Part shown: positions 9,375 to 18,611 of the stretch, piece by piece | Layout: every line of letters begins with the position of its first letter | Position numbering within the stretch: the stretch's first letter is position 1 | Source: Sphingopyxis sp. JAI128 | GTDB taxonomy: Bacteria; Pseudomonadota; Alphaproteobacteria; Sphingomonadales; Sphingomonadaceae | DNA: 64,000 bases | Assembly: GCF_014207235.1 (NCBI RefSeq) | Contig: NZ_JACHDA010000001.1 | Location: forward strand, 558,001-622,000 | Direction of reading: 5' to 3' | Translations under genes and position numbers: made by a program | Notes under the pieces: model-generated | The model's input: only the letters and a program-made list of their open reading frames with translations | The model's database searches: none | What the model was told of the DNA's origin: nothing

Positions 9375-10424
9375 ATGCTGCAGAAATTCGGTCTTATCGC
9401 TGGTGCGGCGACGTGCGCGCTGGCGCTTTCCGCGTGCCAGGATCAGGCGTCTTCGGGCGGCGGCGCGCGCGATTATATCAGCGCGGTCGGCTCCTCCACC
9501 GTCTATCCCTTTGCCACCGCGGTCGGCGAAAAGTTTGCCGAAGCGACGGGCAACAAGACGCCGAAGATCGACAGCACGGGAACCGGCGGCGGCTTCGAAC
9601 GCTTTTGCGCCGGCGTCGGCGGCGACACCCCCGACATCGCGAACGCATCGCGCCGCATCAAGAAAAAGGAATTCGACACCTGCGCCGCGAACGGCGTCAA
9701 GGACATCGTCGAAATCCAGGTCGGCATCGACGGCATCGCACTCGGCGAAGCGCAGCGCGGCCCGGGCTTCAAGCTTAGCGAAGAAGATGTCTATAAGGCT
9801 CTGGCTGCCAATCCCTATGGCAAGCCCAACACCGCCAAAACGTGGAAGGACGTGAACCCCGCCCTCCCCGCGGTCGCGATCTCGGTCTTTGGCCCGCCAT
9901 CGACCAGCGGCACGTACGATGCGTTCAAGGAACTGATCCTCGGCCGCGGCTGCGACGCCAATCCCGAGATGAAGGCGCTGAAGGACAGCGACAAGGACAA
10001 GCATGAGGCGGTGTGCACGACGCTGCGCGGTTCGCCCTATTATGTCGAGCAGGGCGAGAATGATAACCTCATCATCTCGAAGCTCGACAAGAACCCGACC
10101 AGCCTCGGCATCTTCGGCTTCAGCTATCTCGACGCCAACAAGGACAAGATCAAGGCGGTGCCGGTGCAGGGCGTCGCGCCGACCTATGCGGCGATCGCCG
10201 ACGGCAGCTACCCCGGCTCGCGCCCGCTGTTCATCTATGTGAAGAAGGCGCATGTCGGCGTCGTCCCCGGGCTCGCCGAATATGTCGCCGAGTTCCTGAA
10301 GGGCGCGGCCGACGGCGGTTATCTGAACACCAAGGGTCTGATCGTTTCGCCGAAGGCGATCGCCGACACCGCGGCGGCGAACGGCAAGAATATGACCGCG
10401 CTGAACGGCGCCGAGCTGAAATAG
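9375..10424 (+). CDS. pstS: Phosphate ABC transporter, periplasmic phosphate-binding protein PstS
   Basis: A 349-residue substrate-binding protein for high-affinity phosphate uptake. The N-terminus is a lipoprotein-type signal (MLQKFGLIAGAATCALALSAC), so it is probably anchored through the Cys after LALSA. The mature protein shows the phosphate-loop motifs VGSSTVYPF, STGTGGGFERFC and FGPPSTSGTYDAFKE of the PstS family. The ATG at 9375 follows GACAGGA; an in-frame TTG at 9306 is less likely. It is the first gene of pstSCAB-phoU-phoB and is separated from pstC by a 208-base gap with a strong hairpin, which may allow PstS to be made in excess over the membrane components. Confidence 0.95.
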   Translation: MLQKFGLIAGAATCALALSACQDQASSGGGARDYISAVGSSTVYPFATAVGEKFAEATGNKTPKIDSTGTGGGFERFCAGVGGDTPDIANASRRIKKKEFDTCAANGVKDIVEIQVGIDGIALGEAQRGPGFKLSEEDVYKALAANPYGKPNTAKTWKDVNPALPAVAISVFGPPSTSGTYDAFKELILGRGCDANPEMKALKDSDKDKHEAVCTTLRGSPYYVEQGENDNLIISKLDKNPTSLGIFGFSYLDANKDKIKAVPVQGVAPTYAAIADGSYPGSRPLFIYVKKAHVGVVPGLAEYVAEFLKGAADGGYLNTKGLIVSPKAIADTAAANGKNMTALNGAELK

Positions 10425-10438
10425 GTTTCCTCCCGCTA

Positions 10439-10487
10439 GCGGCCGGGGCGGGTTCGCCCGGTCCGGCCGCGGCTTATTGCTCTTTCT
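10439..10487 (+). terminator. Intercistronic hairpin between pstS and pstC (attenuator or 3' stabiliser)
   Basis: GCGGCCGG at 10439-10446 pairs with CCGGCCGC at 10463-10470, with an inner CGGG/CCCG stem closing on a TTCG-type loop. A pyrimidine-rich run (TTATTGCTCTTTCTTTC) follows. In other bacteria such hairpins after pstS give partial termination or protect the pstS message. Confidence 0.5.
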
Positions 10488-10632
10488 TTCCCTCCTCCCC
10501 GTTCGGGACCATCCAATCCCGCTCGATGCGAGCGGAGATGAGAGGGAAGAATATGACGCCGAGTCATAAATTTGCCACGCCGGTCGGCTTTGGACCGGAC
10601 GCGACGATCGCGATGCGACGAACGGGGACAAA

Positions 10633-12009
10633 GTGACTTTCAACGCCGCCGCCCTTTTGCTTTTGATCGCCGGCCTGGCGCTGATCGGCTGGCTCGCCGG
10701 CCGTGCGCGGTCGAACCTGCTCGCCGGGCGTGCGGGGACAAAGCTCCATTCGCGCCCGCAATATCACGGCTGGTACGTCGCGCTGTGGCTGTTCGCGCCC
10801 GCGGCGATCTTTCTCGCCGTCTGGTCGTCGGTCTCGCCCGCGCTGATCACCAACCAGGTGCTGACGAGCGAGGCGGCGCAATCGCTCCCCGCCTTCGGCT
10901 TCGAACGCGGGGCGATATTGTCCGACGCGCGGAGCGTCGCGCAGGGCGATCAGGCCGCAGTGCGGCTGCCCGCCGCGGCGCCGCTGGTGAAGCCCTATGC
11001 CGACGCGAGCCACAAATATGCGTGGATCGGCATCGCGGCGATGCTCGCGCTGGCGCTCGCGGGCGGGCTCTATGCCTTCACGCGCATTCGCCCCGATTTC
11101 CGCGCACGCAGCCGCGTCGAGAAGATCGTGATGCTGGTGCTGTTGCTCGCGTCGCTCGTCGCGATCCTGACGACCTTCGGCATCGTGCTGTCGCTGCTGT
11201 TCGAATCGATCCGCTTCTTCCGCCTCGTCTCGCCTGCCGAGCTGCTGTTCGGCACGACATGGGCGCCGACGAGCGGCGCGCCGCAGCCCGATACCTTCGG
11301 CGGTATCCCGCTGTTCTGGGGCACGGTGCTGATCGGCGCGATCATCGCGATGATCGTCGCGATCCCCACGGGCATGATGACCGCGGTCTACCTCACCCAA
11401 TATGCCGCGCCCGCGGTGCGCAAATGGGTGAAACCGATCCTTGAGATCCTCGCGGGCGTGCCGACGGTCGTCTACGGCTATTTCGCCGCGCTGACGGTGG
11501 CGCCGGCGCTGCGCGAATTCGCGGTAATGATCGGCATTCCCAACGCATCGACCGAGAGCGCGCTCGCCGCGGGCATCGTGATGGGGGTGATGATCATCCC
11601 CTTCGTCTCCTCGATGGCCGACGACAGCATCAATGCGGTGCCGCAGGCGATGCGCGACGGATCGCTGGCTTTGGGCGCGACGCCGAACGAGACGATCCGC
11701 CAGGTGCTGATCCCCGCCGCGCTGCCCGGCGTGATGGGCGGCATCCTGCTCGCGGTCAGCCGCGCGATCGGCGAGACGATGATCGTCGTCATGGCGGCGG
11801 GCCTCTCGGCCAACATGACCGCCAACCCCTTTGCCAGCGTCACCACGGTGACCGCGCAGATCGTGAAACTGCTCACCGGCGACCAGGAGTTCGACAGCGC
11901 CAAGACGCTCGCCGCCTTCGCGCTCGGCCTCGTCCTCTTCGTCGTCACGCTGCTGCTCAACATCGTCGCGCTGCGCATCGTCAAAAAATATCGGGAAGCA
12001 TATGAATAG
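10633..12009 (+). CDS. pstC: Phosphate ABC transporter permease PstC
   Basis: A 458-residue inner-membrane permease. The C-terminal ~290 residues are the binding-protein-dependent transport domain with the EAA-like loop (DGSLALGATPNETIRQVLIPAALPGVMGG). The N-terminal ~170 residues carry extra transmembrane segments and a periplasmic loop, making the protein longer than the ~320-residue enterobacterial PstC; this long form is common in alphaproteobacteria. The start is the GTG at 10633, preceded by ACGGGGACA. It forms the channel with PstA. Its last 8 bases overlap the start of pstA, indicating coupled translation. Confidence 0.93.
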   Translation: MTFNAAALLLLIAGLALIGWLAGRARSNLLAGRAGTKLHSRPQYHGWYVALWLFAPAAIFLAVWSSVSPALITNQVLTSEAAQSLPAFGFERGAILSDARSVAQGDQAAVRLPAAAPLVKPYADASHKYAWIGIAAMLALALAGGLYAFTRIRPDFRARSRVEKIVMLVLLLASLVAILTTFGIVLSLLFESIRFFRLVSPAELLFGTTWAPTSGAPQPDTFGGIPLFWGTVLIGAIIAMIVAIPTGMMTAVYLTQYAAPAVRKWVKPILEILAGVPTVVYGYFAALTVAPALREFAVMIGIPNASTESALAAGIVMGVMIIPFVSSMADDSINAVPQAMRDGSLALGATPNETIRQVLIPAALPGVMGGILLAVSRAIGETMIVVMAAGLSANMTANPFASVTTVTAQIVKLLTGDQEFDSAKTLAAFALGLVLFVVTLLLNIVALRIVKKYREAYE

Positions 12010-13258
12010 GGACACCGCCCCGACCGACTGGAAGGGCGCGACGATGCAAAAGCGCATCGCGGGCCGCTACGCCGCCGAGCGCCGGTTCAAGCTGATGGGG
12101 CTGGGCGCGGTGTTGCTGTCGGGCGCCTTCCTCGCCTTCCTGCTGTTCGTGATGGTCGGCAACGGCGCGCGCGGCTTCACCTATACGCATGTCGCGGTTC
12201 CGGTCGATTTCAAGGCGACGCCGCTGACCGTCGATAGGGCGCGGCTGGGCGATGCCGACGCCGACCAGGTGATTGCGAATGCGGGGCTCGCCGACATCGT
12301 CGCCTTTGCCGCCGACGAGGCGCTGGGCGACGGCGGATCGGCGCTGATCAGCGAAAATGCGTGGAAGGAAGTGCGCAGCGCGATCAAGGCCGACCCCGAA
12401 TTGCTGGACGGCAAGACCGTGTTCGAACTGCCCGCCGCGTCCGCAGTCGACATCATGGCAAAGGAAGGCGCGCGCGGCGAACTGGGCGCGCGGGTCGATG
12501 CGCTGGAGCGTGACGGCAGGCTGTCGACCGGCATCCACTGGCCTTTCTTCAAGAACGCCGACGCCACCGACCCTGCGGTCGCCGGCATCTGGGGTGCGCT
12601 CAAGGGGTCGGTGCTGACGATCTTCATCGCCTTCCTGATCGCATTTCCGACCGGCGTGCTCGCGGCGCTCTATCTTGAAGAATATGCGCCGAAAAATCGC
12701 TGGACCGACCTCATCGAAGTGTCGATCAACAATCTCGCCGCGGTGCCCTCGATCATCTTCGGCCTGCTCGCGCTCGCGGTATTCATCAACTGGTTCGGCC
12801 TGTGCCAGGCGAGCCCCCTCGTCGGCGGCTTGACCCTCGCACTGATGACGATGCCGGTGATCGTGATCGCCAGCCGCAACGCGATCAAGTCAGTCCCGCC
12901 GTCGATCCGCGACGCCGCGCTGGGCGTTGGCGCGAGCCCGGTGCAGGTGGTTTTCCACCATGTCCTGCCGCTCGCGCTGCCCGGCATCCTCACCGGCACG
13001 ATCATCGGCATGGCGCGTGCGCTGGGCGAGACCGCGCCTCTGCTCCTCGTCGGGATGCGCGCCTTTATCGGCGACGTACCGGGCGGCATCTGTTCGCCCT
13101 CGACCGTGCTGCCGATGCAGATCTTCCTCTGGTCCGACGAAGTCGACCGGGGCTTTGTCGAGAAAACCTCCGCCGCGATCATCGTGCTGCTTATCGTGCT
13201 GCTGTCGATGAACGCCTTTGCGATCTATCTTCGCAACAAATTCGAAAAACGCTGGTGA
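12002..13258 (+). CDS. pstA: Phosphate ABC transporter permease PstA
   Basis: A 418-residue permease and partner of PstC. The N-terminal ~190 residues contain one transmembrane segment and a large periplasmic region resembling the DUF3333 extension found in many proteobacterial PstA proteins. The C-terminal half is the transport domain with [20 protein letters not shown] as the ATPase-contact loop, followed by [20 protein letters not shown]. The ATG at 12002 overlaps the end of pstC, and the stop at 13258 is two bases before the pstB ATG, so the operon is tightly packed. Confidence 0.93.
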   Translation: MNRDTAPTDWKGATMQKRIAGRYAAERRFKLMGLGAVLLSGAFLAFLLFVMVGNGARGFTYTHVAVPVDFKATPLTVDRARLGDADADQVIANAGLADIVAFAADEALGDGGSALISENAWKEVRSAIKADPELLDGKTVFELPAASAVDIMAKEGARGELGARVDALERDGRLSTGIHWPFFKNADATDPAVAGIWGALKGSVLTIFIAFLIAFPTGVLAALYLEEYAPKNRWTDLIEVSINNLAAVPSIIFGLLALAVFINWFGLCQASPLVGGLTLALMTMPVIVIASRNAIKSVPPSIRDAALGVGASPVQVVFHHVLPLALPGILTGTIIGMARALGETAPLLLVGMRAFIGDVPGGICSPSTVLPMQIFLWSDEVDRGFVEKTSAAIIVLLIVLLSMNAFAIYLRNKFEKRW

Positions 13259-13260
13259 TC

Positions 13261-14043
13261 ATGACCCAAGAAGACCTGACCATTACCGACCCGAAGATGA
13301 AGGCGCACGGCGTCAACGTCTTCTATGGCGAGAAACAGGCGATCAAGGATGTGTCGATCGACGTCGGCACCGACCTTGTCACCGCCTTCATCGGCCCGTC
13401 GGGCTGCGGCAAATCGACCTTCCTGCGTTCACTCAATCGCATGAACGACACGGTCGCGAGCGCGCGCGTCACCGGCCAGATCGAACTCGACGGAGAGGAT
13501 ATCTATGCGCCGTCGATGGACGTCGTGCAGCTGCGCGCGCGCGTCGGCATGGTGTTCCAGAAACCGAACCCCTTCCCCAAGTCGATCTATGACAATGTCG
13601 GTTACGGCCCGCGCATCCACGGGCTTGCGCCGTCGAAAGCCGACCTCGACGTCATCGTGGAGCGTGCGCTGGTGCGCGCCGGACTGTGGGACGAGGTCAA
13701 GGACCGGCTGGGCGAGAGCGGCACCGCCTTGTCGGGCGGCCAGCAACAGCGCCTGTGCATCGCGCGCGCGATCGCGGTCGACCCCGAAGTCATTCTGATG
13801 GACGAGCCTTGCTCGGCGCTCGACCCGATCGCGACGGCGAAGATCGAGGAACTGATCCACGAGCTGCGCGGCAAATATGCGATCGTGATCGTCACGCACA
13901 ATATGCAGCAGGCGGCCCGCGTGTCGCAGCGCACCGCCTTTTTCCACCTCGGGACGCTGGTCGAATATGGCAAGACCACCGACATCTTCACCAACCCGAA
14001 GCAGGAACGCACCAAGGATTATATCACCGGCCGCTATGGGTGA
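13261..14043 (+). CDS. pstB: Phosphate ABC transporter ATP-binding protein PstB
   Basis: A 260-residue ATPase that powers PstCA. It has Walker [20 protein letters not shown], the Q-loop region [16 protein letters not shown] typical of PstB, signature [15 protein letters not shown], Walker [14 protein letters not shown] and the switch His in [11 protein letters not shown]. The ATG at 13261 immediately follows the pstA stop. The reading frame is open further upstream within pstA, but that part is only a shadow of pstA. PstB also takes part in signalling phosphate sufficiency to PhoU and the sensor kinase. Confidence 0.97.
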   Translation: MTQEDLTITDPKMKAHGVNVFYGEKQAIKDVSIDVGTDLVTAFIGPSGCGKSTFLRSLNRMNDTVASARVTGQIELDGEDIYAPSMDVVQLRARVGMVFQKPNPFPKSIYDNVGYGPRIHGLAPSKADLDVIVERALVRAGLWDEVKDRLGESGTALSGGQQQRLCIARAIAVDPEVILMDEPCSALDPIATAKIEELIHELRGKYAIVIVTHNMQQAARVSQRTAFFHLGTLVEYGKTTDIFTNPKQERTKDYITGRYG

Positions 14044-14065
14044 TCCGTAGCCGCGAAAGGACAGG

Positions 14066-14791
14066 ATGATGGCATTAACGAACGACCATACGGTCAAGGC
14101 CTTCGATGAGGACCTCAACCGCCTGCGCGGGCTGATCAGCGAGATGGGCGGCCGCGCCGAACAGGCGCTGCTCCAGGCGATGACCGCACTTAAGCAGGGC
14201 GACCTCGACCTCGCGGCGCAGGTCGTGCGCGACGACAAGAAGATCGACGCGCTGGAGGCCGAGGTCGAACAACTCACGGTGCAGACCATCGCGCTGCGTG
14301 CGCCGATGGCCGACGATCTGCGCGAAATGATCGCGGCGCTGAAAATCGTCTCGGTGGTCGAGCGCATCGGCGATTATGCGAAGAATATCGCCAAACGCGT
14401 CGCGCTGATGGACCAGACGCGTTCGATCGAAGCGATCCCCGTGCTGATGTCGATGTCGAACATCGTCGTCGAGCTGGTCCATGACGCGCTCGACAGCTTT
14501 GCCGCGCGCGACGCCGAACTCGCGGTGCGGGTCACGGTGCGCGACAAGAATGTCGACGATTTCTACAACAGCATCTTTCGCACGCTCGTCACCTTCATGA
14601 TGGAAAACCCGAAATATATCTCGGAAAGCGCGCACTTGCTGTTCGTCGCCAAGAACCTCGAGCGCATGGGCGACCATGCGACGAACATCGCCGAGATGGT
14701 CTATTATGTCGTCACCGGCGAGCGGATGGAGGAGCGCGAGCGCGGCGAGACACCCGAAGAAAGCGCCGCGGCGGAGAAGGAGCAAGGCTGA
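14066..14791 (+). CDS. phoU: Phosphate-specific transport system accessory protein PhoU
   Basis: A 241-residue, all-helical regulator with two PhoU repeats. The metal-binding motif pattern is visible as ERIGDYAKNIAKR in the first half and LERMGDHATNIAEMVYYV in the second (E/DxxxD pattern). PhoU links Pst transport state to the PhoR kinase and restrains PhoB activation. Two adjacent ATG codons (14066 and 14069) follow AAAGGACAGG; either may be used. The stop codon overlaps the phoB ATG by one base (TGATG), so phoU and phoB are translationally coupled. Confidence 0.95.
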   Translation: MMALTNDHTVKAFDEDLNRLRGLISEMGGRAEQALLQAMTALKQGDLDLAAQVVRDDKKIDALEAEVEQLTVQTIALRAPMADDLREMIAALKIVSVVERIGDYAKNIAKRVALMDQTRSIEAIPVLMSMSNIVVELVHDALDSFAARDAELAVRVTVRDKNVDDFYNSIFRTLVTFMMENPKYISESAHLLFVAKNLERMGDHATNIAEMVYYVVTGERMEERERGETPEESAAAEKEQG

Positions 14792-15489
14792 TGCCCCAGC
14801 CCGATCTGCTGCTGATCGAAGATGACGAGGCAATCGCCGAACTCATCGTCTGGCACTTCGCGCGCGAAGGTTTCTCGGTCCGCCAGACCCCCGACGGCGA
14901 ACAGGCGCTCGTCCTGGTCGAGGAACGCGTGCCCGATATCGTCCTGCTCGACTGGATGATCGAGAGCTTGCCGGGCATCGAGGTCTGCCGGCGCCTCCGC
15001 CGCAATCCCAAGTCGGCGAACGTCCCGATCATCATGCTCACCGCGCGCGGCGAGGAAGAGGACCGCATCCGCGGGCTCGAGACCGGCGCCGATGATTATG
15101 TCACCAAGCCGTTCAGTCCGCGCGAACTGGTTGCGCGCGTGTCGGCGGTGCTCCGCCGCCTGCGCCCCGCGCTCGCCGGCGAGATGCTGACCTATGCCGA
15201 CATCGAACTCGATTCGGTGGCGCACAAGGTCGTTCGGAACGGCCAGATCGTTGCGATGGGTCCGACCGAGTTCCGCCTGCTGCGCCATTTCATGGAACAT
15301 CCCGGCCGCGTCTTTTCGCGCGGGCAATTGCTCGACAGCGTGTGGGGCCAGGACAGCGACATCGAGCTGAGGACGGTCGATGTCCATATCCGCCGCCTGC
15401 GCAAGGCGATCAACCTGCCGGGCACCGCAGACATCATCCGCACCGTACGCTCGGCCGGCTATGCGCTCGACGCGGGGAAGAGCATCTGA
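14791..15489 (+). CDS. phoB: Phosphate regulon response regulator PhoB
   Basis: A 232-residue OmpR-family regulator. The receiver domain has the acidic pocket (LIEDDEA), phospho-acceptor Asp in IVLLDWMIESLPG, Thr in IIMLTARGEEEDRIRGLETG and Lys in DDYVTKPFSPREL. The C-terminal winged helix shows GPTEFRLLRHFMEHPGRVFSR and VDVHIRRLRKAI, as in PhoB. It activates genes with PHO boxes, including probably its own operon at 9276. The cognate kinase PhoR is not in the window: in this operon the pst genes are not followed or preceded by a histidine kinase. Confidence 0.93.
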   Translation: MPQPDLLLIEDDEAIAELIVWHFAREGFSVRQTPDGEQALVLVEERVPDIVLLDWMIESLPGIEVCRRLRRNPKSANVPIIMLTARGEEEDRIRGLETGADDYVTKPFSPRELVARVSAVLRRLRPALAGEMLTYADIELDSVAHKVVRNGQIVAMGPTEFRLLRHFMEHPGRVFSRGQLLDSVWGQDSDIELRTVDVHIRRLRKAINLPGTADIIRTVRSAGYALDAGKSI

Positions 15490-15573
15490 CGGCGGGCGGG
15501 GTCGGGACCCCCAGCTAAAAAGGCGGGGCGGGCCACCGGCCCTCCCCGCCATTCCTTGTCCGGCGTGTCCGGA

Positions 15574-16461
15574 TTAGATGCCGTCGACGGCCTTGCTGAC
15601 CAGAATATTCACCGCAACGCGGCGATTCATCGCCTTGCCTTCGGGGGTGCTGTTGTCCGCCGCCGGGTCGGCTTCGGCCATGCCGGTCGGCGTCAGCATG
15701 CGATAGGGTTTCCACCCGCATGCCTGCTGAAGGTGGTTGACCACCCGGCTGGCGCGCTTTTCGCTGAGCGTCTGGTTGAATTCCTGGCTGCCGGTCGAAT
15801 CGGTGTAGCCGACGACAAGAAGCAGAGCATTCTCGGTGCTGTTGGCCTGGTTTGCCGCTGCGCACAGATCGGCCTTGGCCTGTTCGGACAGCACGGCCTT
15901 GCCCGTGTCGAAATTGACGTTGGTCGTCGCCTTGACATTATATTGGTCGATGTCGCCGACGCGACCGCGCAGCGCCTCGGTGGCGGCGGTCTGTTCGGCA
16001 AAGCGCTGGTCGGTGCCGGTGCGGATCATCGACGCGGTGCGAAGATCCTTGGTCTTCAGCGCGACCTCGTTGGCGACCAATCCGCCGTCCCACTGCAGGG
16101 TTTCGACCGTCACCGGCAGACCGTTGAGCAGCGCGTCAGCCGCAAGCTTGTTCTTGCTGAGCCCGAGGAAGCCGCCGCTTCCCTTGATCTTGGTGTAATC
16201 GGCGATCGCGATGGTCTGATTGCTTCCGTCGGCCGTCGTGACCTGCATCCGGCCGTCGCGGCGCGCCGAGATGATGCCTTCGACCTTGGGGCCCTCTGTC
16301 ATCTGGTCGGGCGTCGGAAGCGTGCCATAGACCGTCGTCATGACATCATCCGACGCCTGTTCCGGCTGCGCGTCCTGCTGCGCGGCGAAGCTACCCGTCG
16401 CCGGCGCGGCCATCATGGCCATCAGCAACAAGGCTCCCGAAGTCTTGGAAACGGCACCCAT
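15574..16461 (-). CDS. OmpA family outer-membrane protein
   Basis: A 295-residue protein with a signal peptide (MGAVSKTSGALLLMAMMAAP, cleaved after SFA), a ~120-residue N-terminal region without a recognised fold, and a C-terminal OmpA-like peptidoglycan-binding domain (VNFDTGKAVLSEQAKADLCA, VVGYTDSTGSQEFNQTLSEKRA, and the closing NRRVAVNI). It probably ties the outer membrane to peptidoglycan. The start is the third of three nearby in-frame ATGs: AAGGAG ends 6 bases before it, and the two earlier ATGs (16476 and 16467) flank that Shine-Dalgarno. It converges with phoB 84 bases away. Confidence 0.88.
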   Translation of the reverse strand: MGAVSKTSGALLLMAMMAAPATGSFAAQQDAQPEQASDDVMTTVYGTLPTPDQMTEGPKVEGIISARRDGRMQVTTADGSNQTIAIADYTKIKGSGGFLGLSKNKLAADALLNGLPVTVETLQWDGGLVANEVALKTKDLRTASMIRTGTDQRFAEQTAATEALRGRVGDIDQYNVKATTNVNFDTGKAVLSEQAKADLCAAANQANSTENALLLVVGYTDSTGSQEFNQTLSEKRASRVVNHLQQACGWKPYRMLTPTGMAEADPAADNSTPEGKAMNRRVAVNILVSKAVDGI

Positions 16462-16726
16462 AAACATCTCCTTCATTTTGAACCCGGCGGGCCCGTGCAT
16501 TCGCGTGACCCTTTCTGGCACATGAATACTCGCGGAACGGGCCAAAGTTGCGCGGCTCATCGGGCGCAATGCACGGCCAGCCGCCTCGGTCAGATGGCAA
16601 AAATGCGCGGATTTTTGAGGGTCAGGATCAAAATCGACAGTCATTGCATCGACTTGGGCCGGACGTGTCCAGCCGATCGCCACGGGCCTCCCATATCGGA
16701 CAAAAACACCCGTCGAGGCCGCACCG

Positions 16727-17045
16727 ATGAGGCTCGCCATCGCGCTAGCAATAATCGTTCGCTATAATTTCCAGCCATGCGCTCGACCTCGAGATCGTGC
16801 CGCTGGCCGCGGGCGGAGCCAATTTTGCCGTCCTGTCGCAAGGCACGCCGGTTCCCGGCGCCAAGCTGACGATCATCGACCCCGATCGCTGGGCCAAAAT
16901 CTGCGCCGACGCGGAGGGCAGGATCACGGTGCCGGCCCGCGGCGAGGAGCGCCATCTGTTATCGACGTCGCACGAGGTCAAGGGCGACCGCATGCTGGCG
17001 GGCAAGAGCGTCGCGAGCACCATCCATGTCTGGACCCCGACCTAA
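16727..17045 (+). pseudogene. Small secreted DUF4198-like protein, interrupted by a 1-base frameshift
   Basis: An ATG at 16727 behind GAGG begins MRLAIALAI, then runs into another frame. Removing one base near 16752-16754 (ATAATC) joins it to the frame that ends at 17045 and gives a good signal peptide, MRLAIALAISFAIISSHA, followed by LDLEIVPLAAGGANFAVLSQ and about 70 more residues. LEIVPL with a later PVPGAKLTI resembles the start of DUF4198-type (nickel-uptake-associated) secreted proteins, though this one is short (~105 residues). Without repair, only the GTG at 16797 could start the 3' part, with no signal. It is either a real inactivating frameshift or a sequence error. Confidence 0.6.
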
Positions 17046-17074
17046 CGTCGCACCCTAAGGCGCGCCGGCGGCCG

Positions 17075-18418
17075 TCAGAAAACGATCTGCGCGCGCGCGC
17101 CGACGCTATCGACGCCATAGTCGCGGTCGCCGTCCGCGGGGATGACCGCGTCGCGATATTGCAGCCGCGCATAATTGACCATGAATCGCACATAATCGAT
17201 CGGCGTCCAGATCAGCGACGCCATATAGCCGTCCTGCTTGCCGCCGACGATGCCCGCATCGTTGAGGTCTAGATGGTCGTAGCGCAGGTTGATCTGCCAG
17301 GCGCCGATGCCGCCGCTGCCGACCGGGTTCTTGACGTGGATTTCCTTGAAGATGCCGTCCTTATACGCGCGGCTGTCGTCGGTCAGGAACAGGCCCATCT
17401 CCACCGAACCACCAAAGAATTGGGGATCGGCGAACCCCGGCCGATCGACCGATTGCCAAAAGGCCTCCGCCGCGCCGTGCAGGCGGCCGCGGATGAAGGC
17501 GGCCTCGGCGCCGAAACCAGTCTCCGCCTCGGCCTCGATGGTCGGGGTCGCAACGAAGCGAATATCGGCGCTGTGAACGAGCGGACGCTGGCGGTAACGC
17601 ACGGTGGGGACGGTATCGCCAAGCTTGCGCCAGTGCGCCGAGCCGCCGAAGTGCAACTGGGTATTGCCTGCCTTGGGCGCATAGACGACCCGGCCGTCGA
17701 AACTGTAACCGTCGTTCCCGCTGTCGAGCGCGGCAAAATTGTCGGTGAACACCCCGCCCTGCAACAGGAGCGCCCCGGTCGAATATTCGGCCGAGATGCC
17801 CGCGCGACGGATGAAGTTGAAGGCATCGGTGAAGGCGGCACGCTCGATGAAGCTGGTGTCGTTGCTGCTCGACAATTCCTCGAGCCCCTGGAAGGTGTTG
17901 TGCTGGCCGACGGTCAGTTTCAGCGGCCCGTCGTGATAGGTCATGAACGCATCGAGCAGCACGACGTCGCTTTCAGCGAAATCGGCCTCCACCTTATATC
18001 CGAAACCCCCGGGCATCGTCCCGCCGAAGCCCATGCGGACGCGGCGCAGTTCGTTGGAAAAGCCGAGCGCGGAGTCGGTGATCGCGCCCGGCGCGCCGAC
18101 ATGGGCGGCGTCGACCTGGATTCGGCCGCGCGGCTTGAAACTCCAGCCGTCGGCAGTCTTGATCTCGGGCGCACCCTTCCATTTGATCTGCGTCGCCGGG
18201 GCTTCCGGCGCGCGCGCCGGAACGGGAGCGGGAGTCGCAACGACAGGCGGCGGCACCTGATCGAGGCGGGCTTCCAATGTTTCGACCTTGGCGCGAAGCG
18301 CCGCGAGTTCGGCGCGCAGCGCGGCCGCCTCTTCGGCGCTCATCGCCTGGGCATGCGCCGTTGCGGGCAGGCTGAACATCGACGTCGCCAAAAGGGCGGC
18401 TGCCAGGGAGTGGCGCAT
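17075..18418 (-). CDS. OprO/OprP-family phosphate-selective type porin
   Basis: A 447-residue outer-membrane porin. After a signal peptide (MRHSLAAALLATSMFSLPATAHA) there is a short coiled coil (EEAAALRAELAALRAKVETLEARL) that should trimerise, then a Pro-rich linker and a ~350-residue beta-barrel beginning WSFKPRGRIQVDAAHVG. The end, VDSVGARAQIVF, closes on the C-terminal Phe needed for barrel assembly. The family includes phosphate and pyrophosphate channels; substrate is not proven here, but the PHO-like half-sites upstream and the pst operon nearby fit phosphate. ATG at 18418 is chosen for the signal peptide and the upstream CGGAGC; the frame is open to 18529. Confidence 0.85.
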   Translation of the reverse strand: MRHSLAAALLATSMFSLPATAHAQAMSAEEAAALRAELAALRAKVETLEARLDQVPPPVVATPAPVPARAPEAPATQIKWKGAPEIKTADGWSFKPRGRIQVDAAHVGAPGAITDSALGFSNELRRVRMGFGGTMPGGFGYKVEADFAESDVVLLDAFMTYHDGPLKLTVGQHNTFQGLEELSSSNDTSFIERAAFTDAFNFIRRAGISAEYSTGALLLQGGVFTDNFAALDSGNDGYSFDGRVVYAPKAGNTQLHFGGSAHWRKLGDTVPTVRYRQRPLVHSADIRFVATPTIEAEAETGFGAEAAFIRGRLHGAAEAFWQSVDRPGFADPQFFGGSVEMGLFLTDDSRAYKDGIFKEIHVKNPVGSGGIGAWQINLRYDHLDLNDAGIVGGKQDGYMASLIWTPIDYVRFMVNYARLQYRDAVIPADGDRDYGVDSVGARAQIVF

Positions 18419-18464
18419 GAACGAAAGCTCCGGTGCGAAAGGGTGACTGTCCGATGGCGCTATT

Positions 18465-18504
18465 ATTGCTGTTTTGTGACAATCTGGCGTCACAGAAATG
18501 ACAA
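18465..18504 (-). promoter_or_regulatory. Candidate PHO box upstream of the porin
   Basis: Read on the minus strand, TTGTCAT and TTGTCAC occur exactly 22 bp apart, with a degenerate half-site between them and CAGCAAT 11 bp further on, so sites fall on an 11-bp period as in PHO boxes. The cluster lies 47-86 bases before the porin ATG. The match is weaker than that of the pst operon. Confidence 0.5.
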
Positions 18505-18611
18505 TTTGGTTGCAATGATGTTTTTTCATCTCCCCTTGCCTGCCCGCGATGAACGGCTAAGGACGGTCGCGTTTTCATTGGCAACTTTTCAGCCTTTTGC
18601 GGGAGACCATC

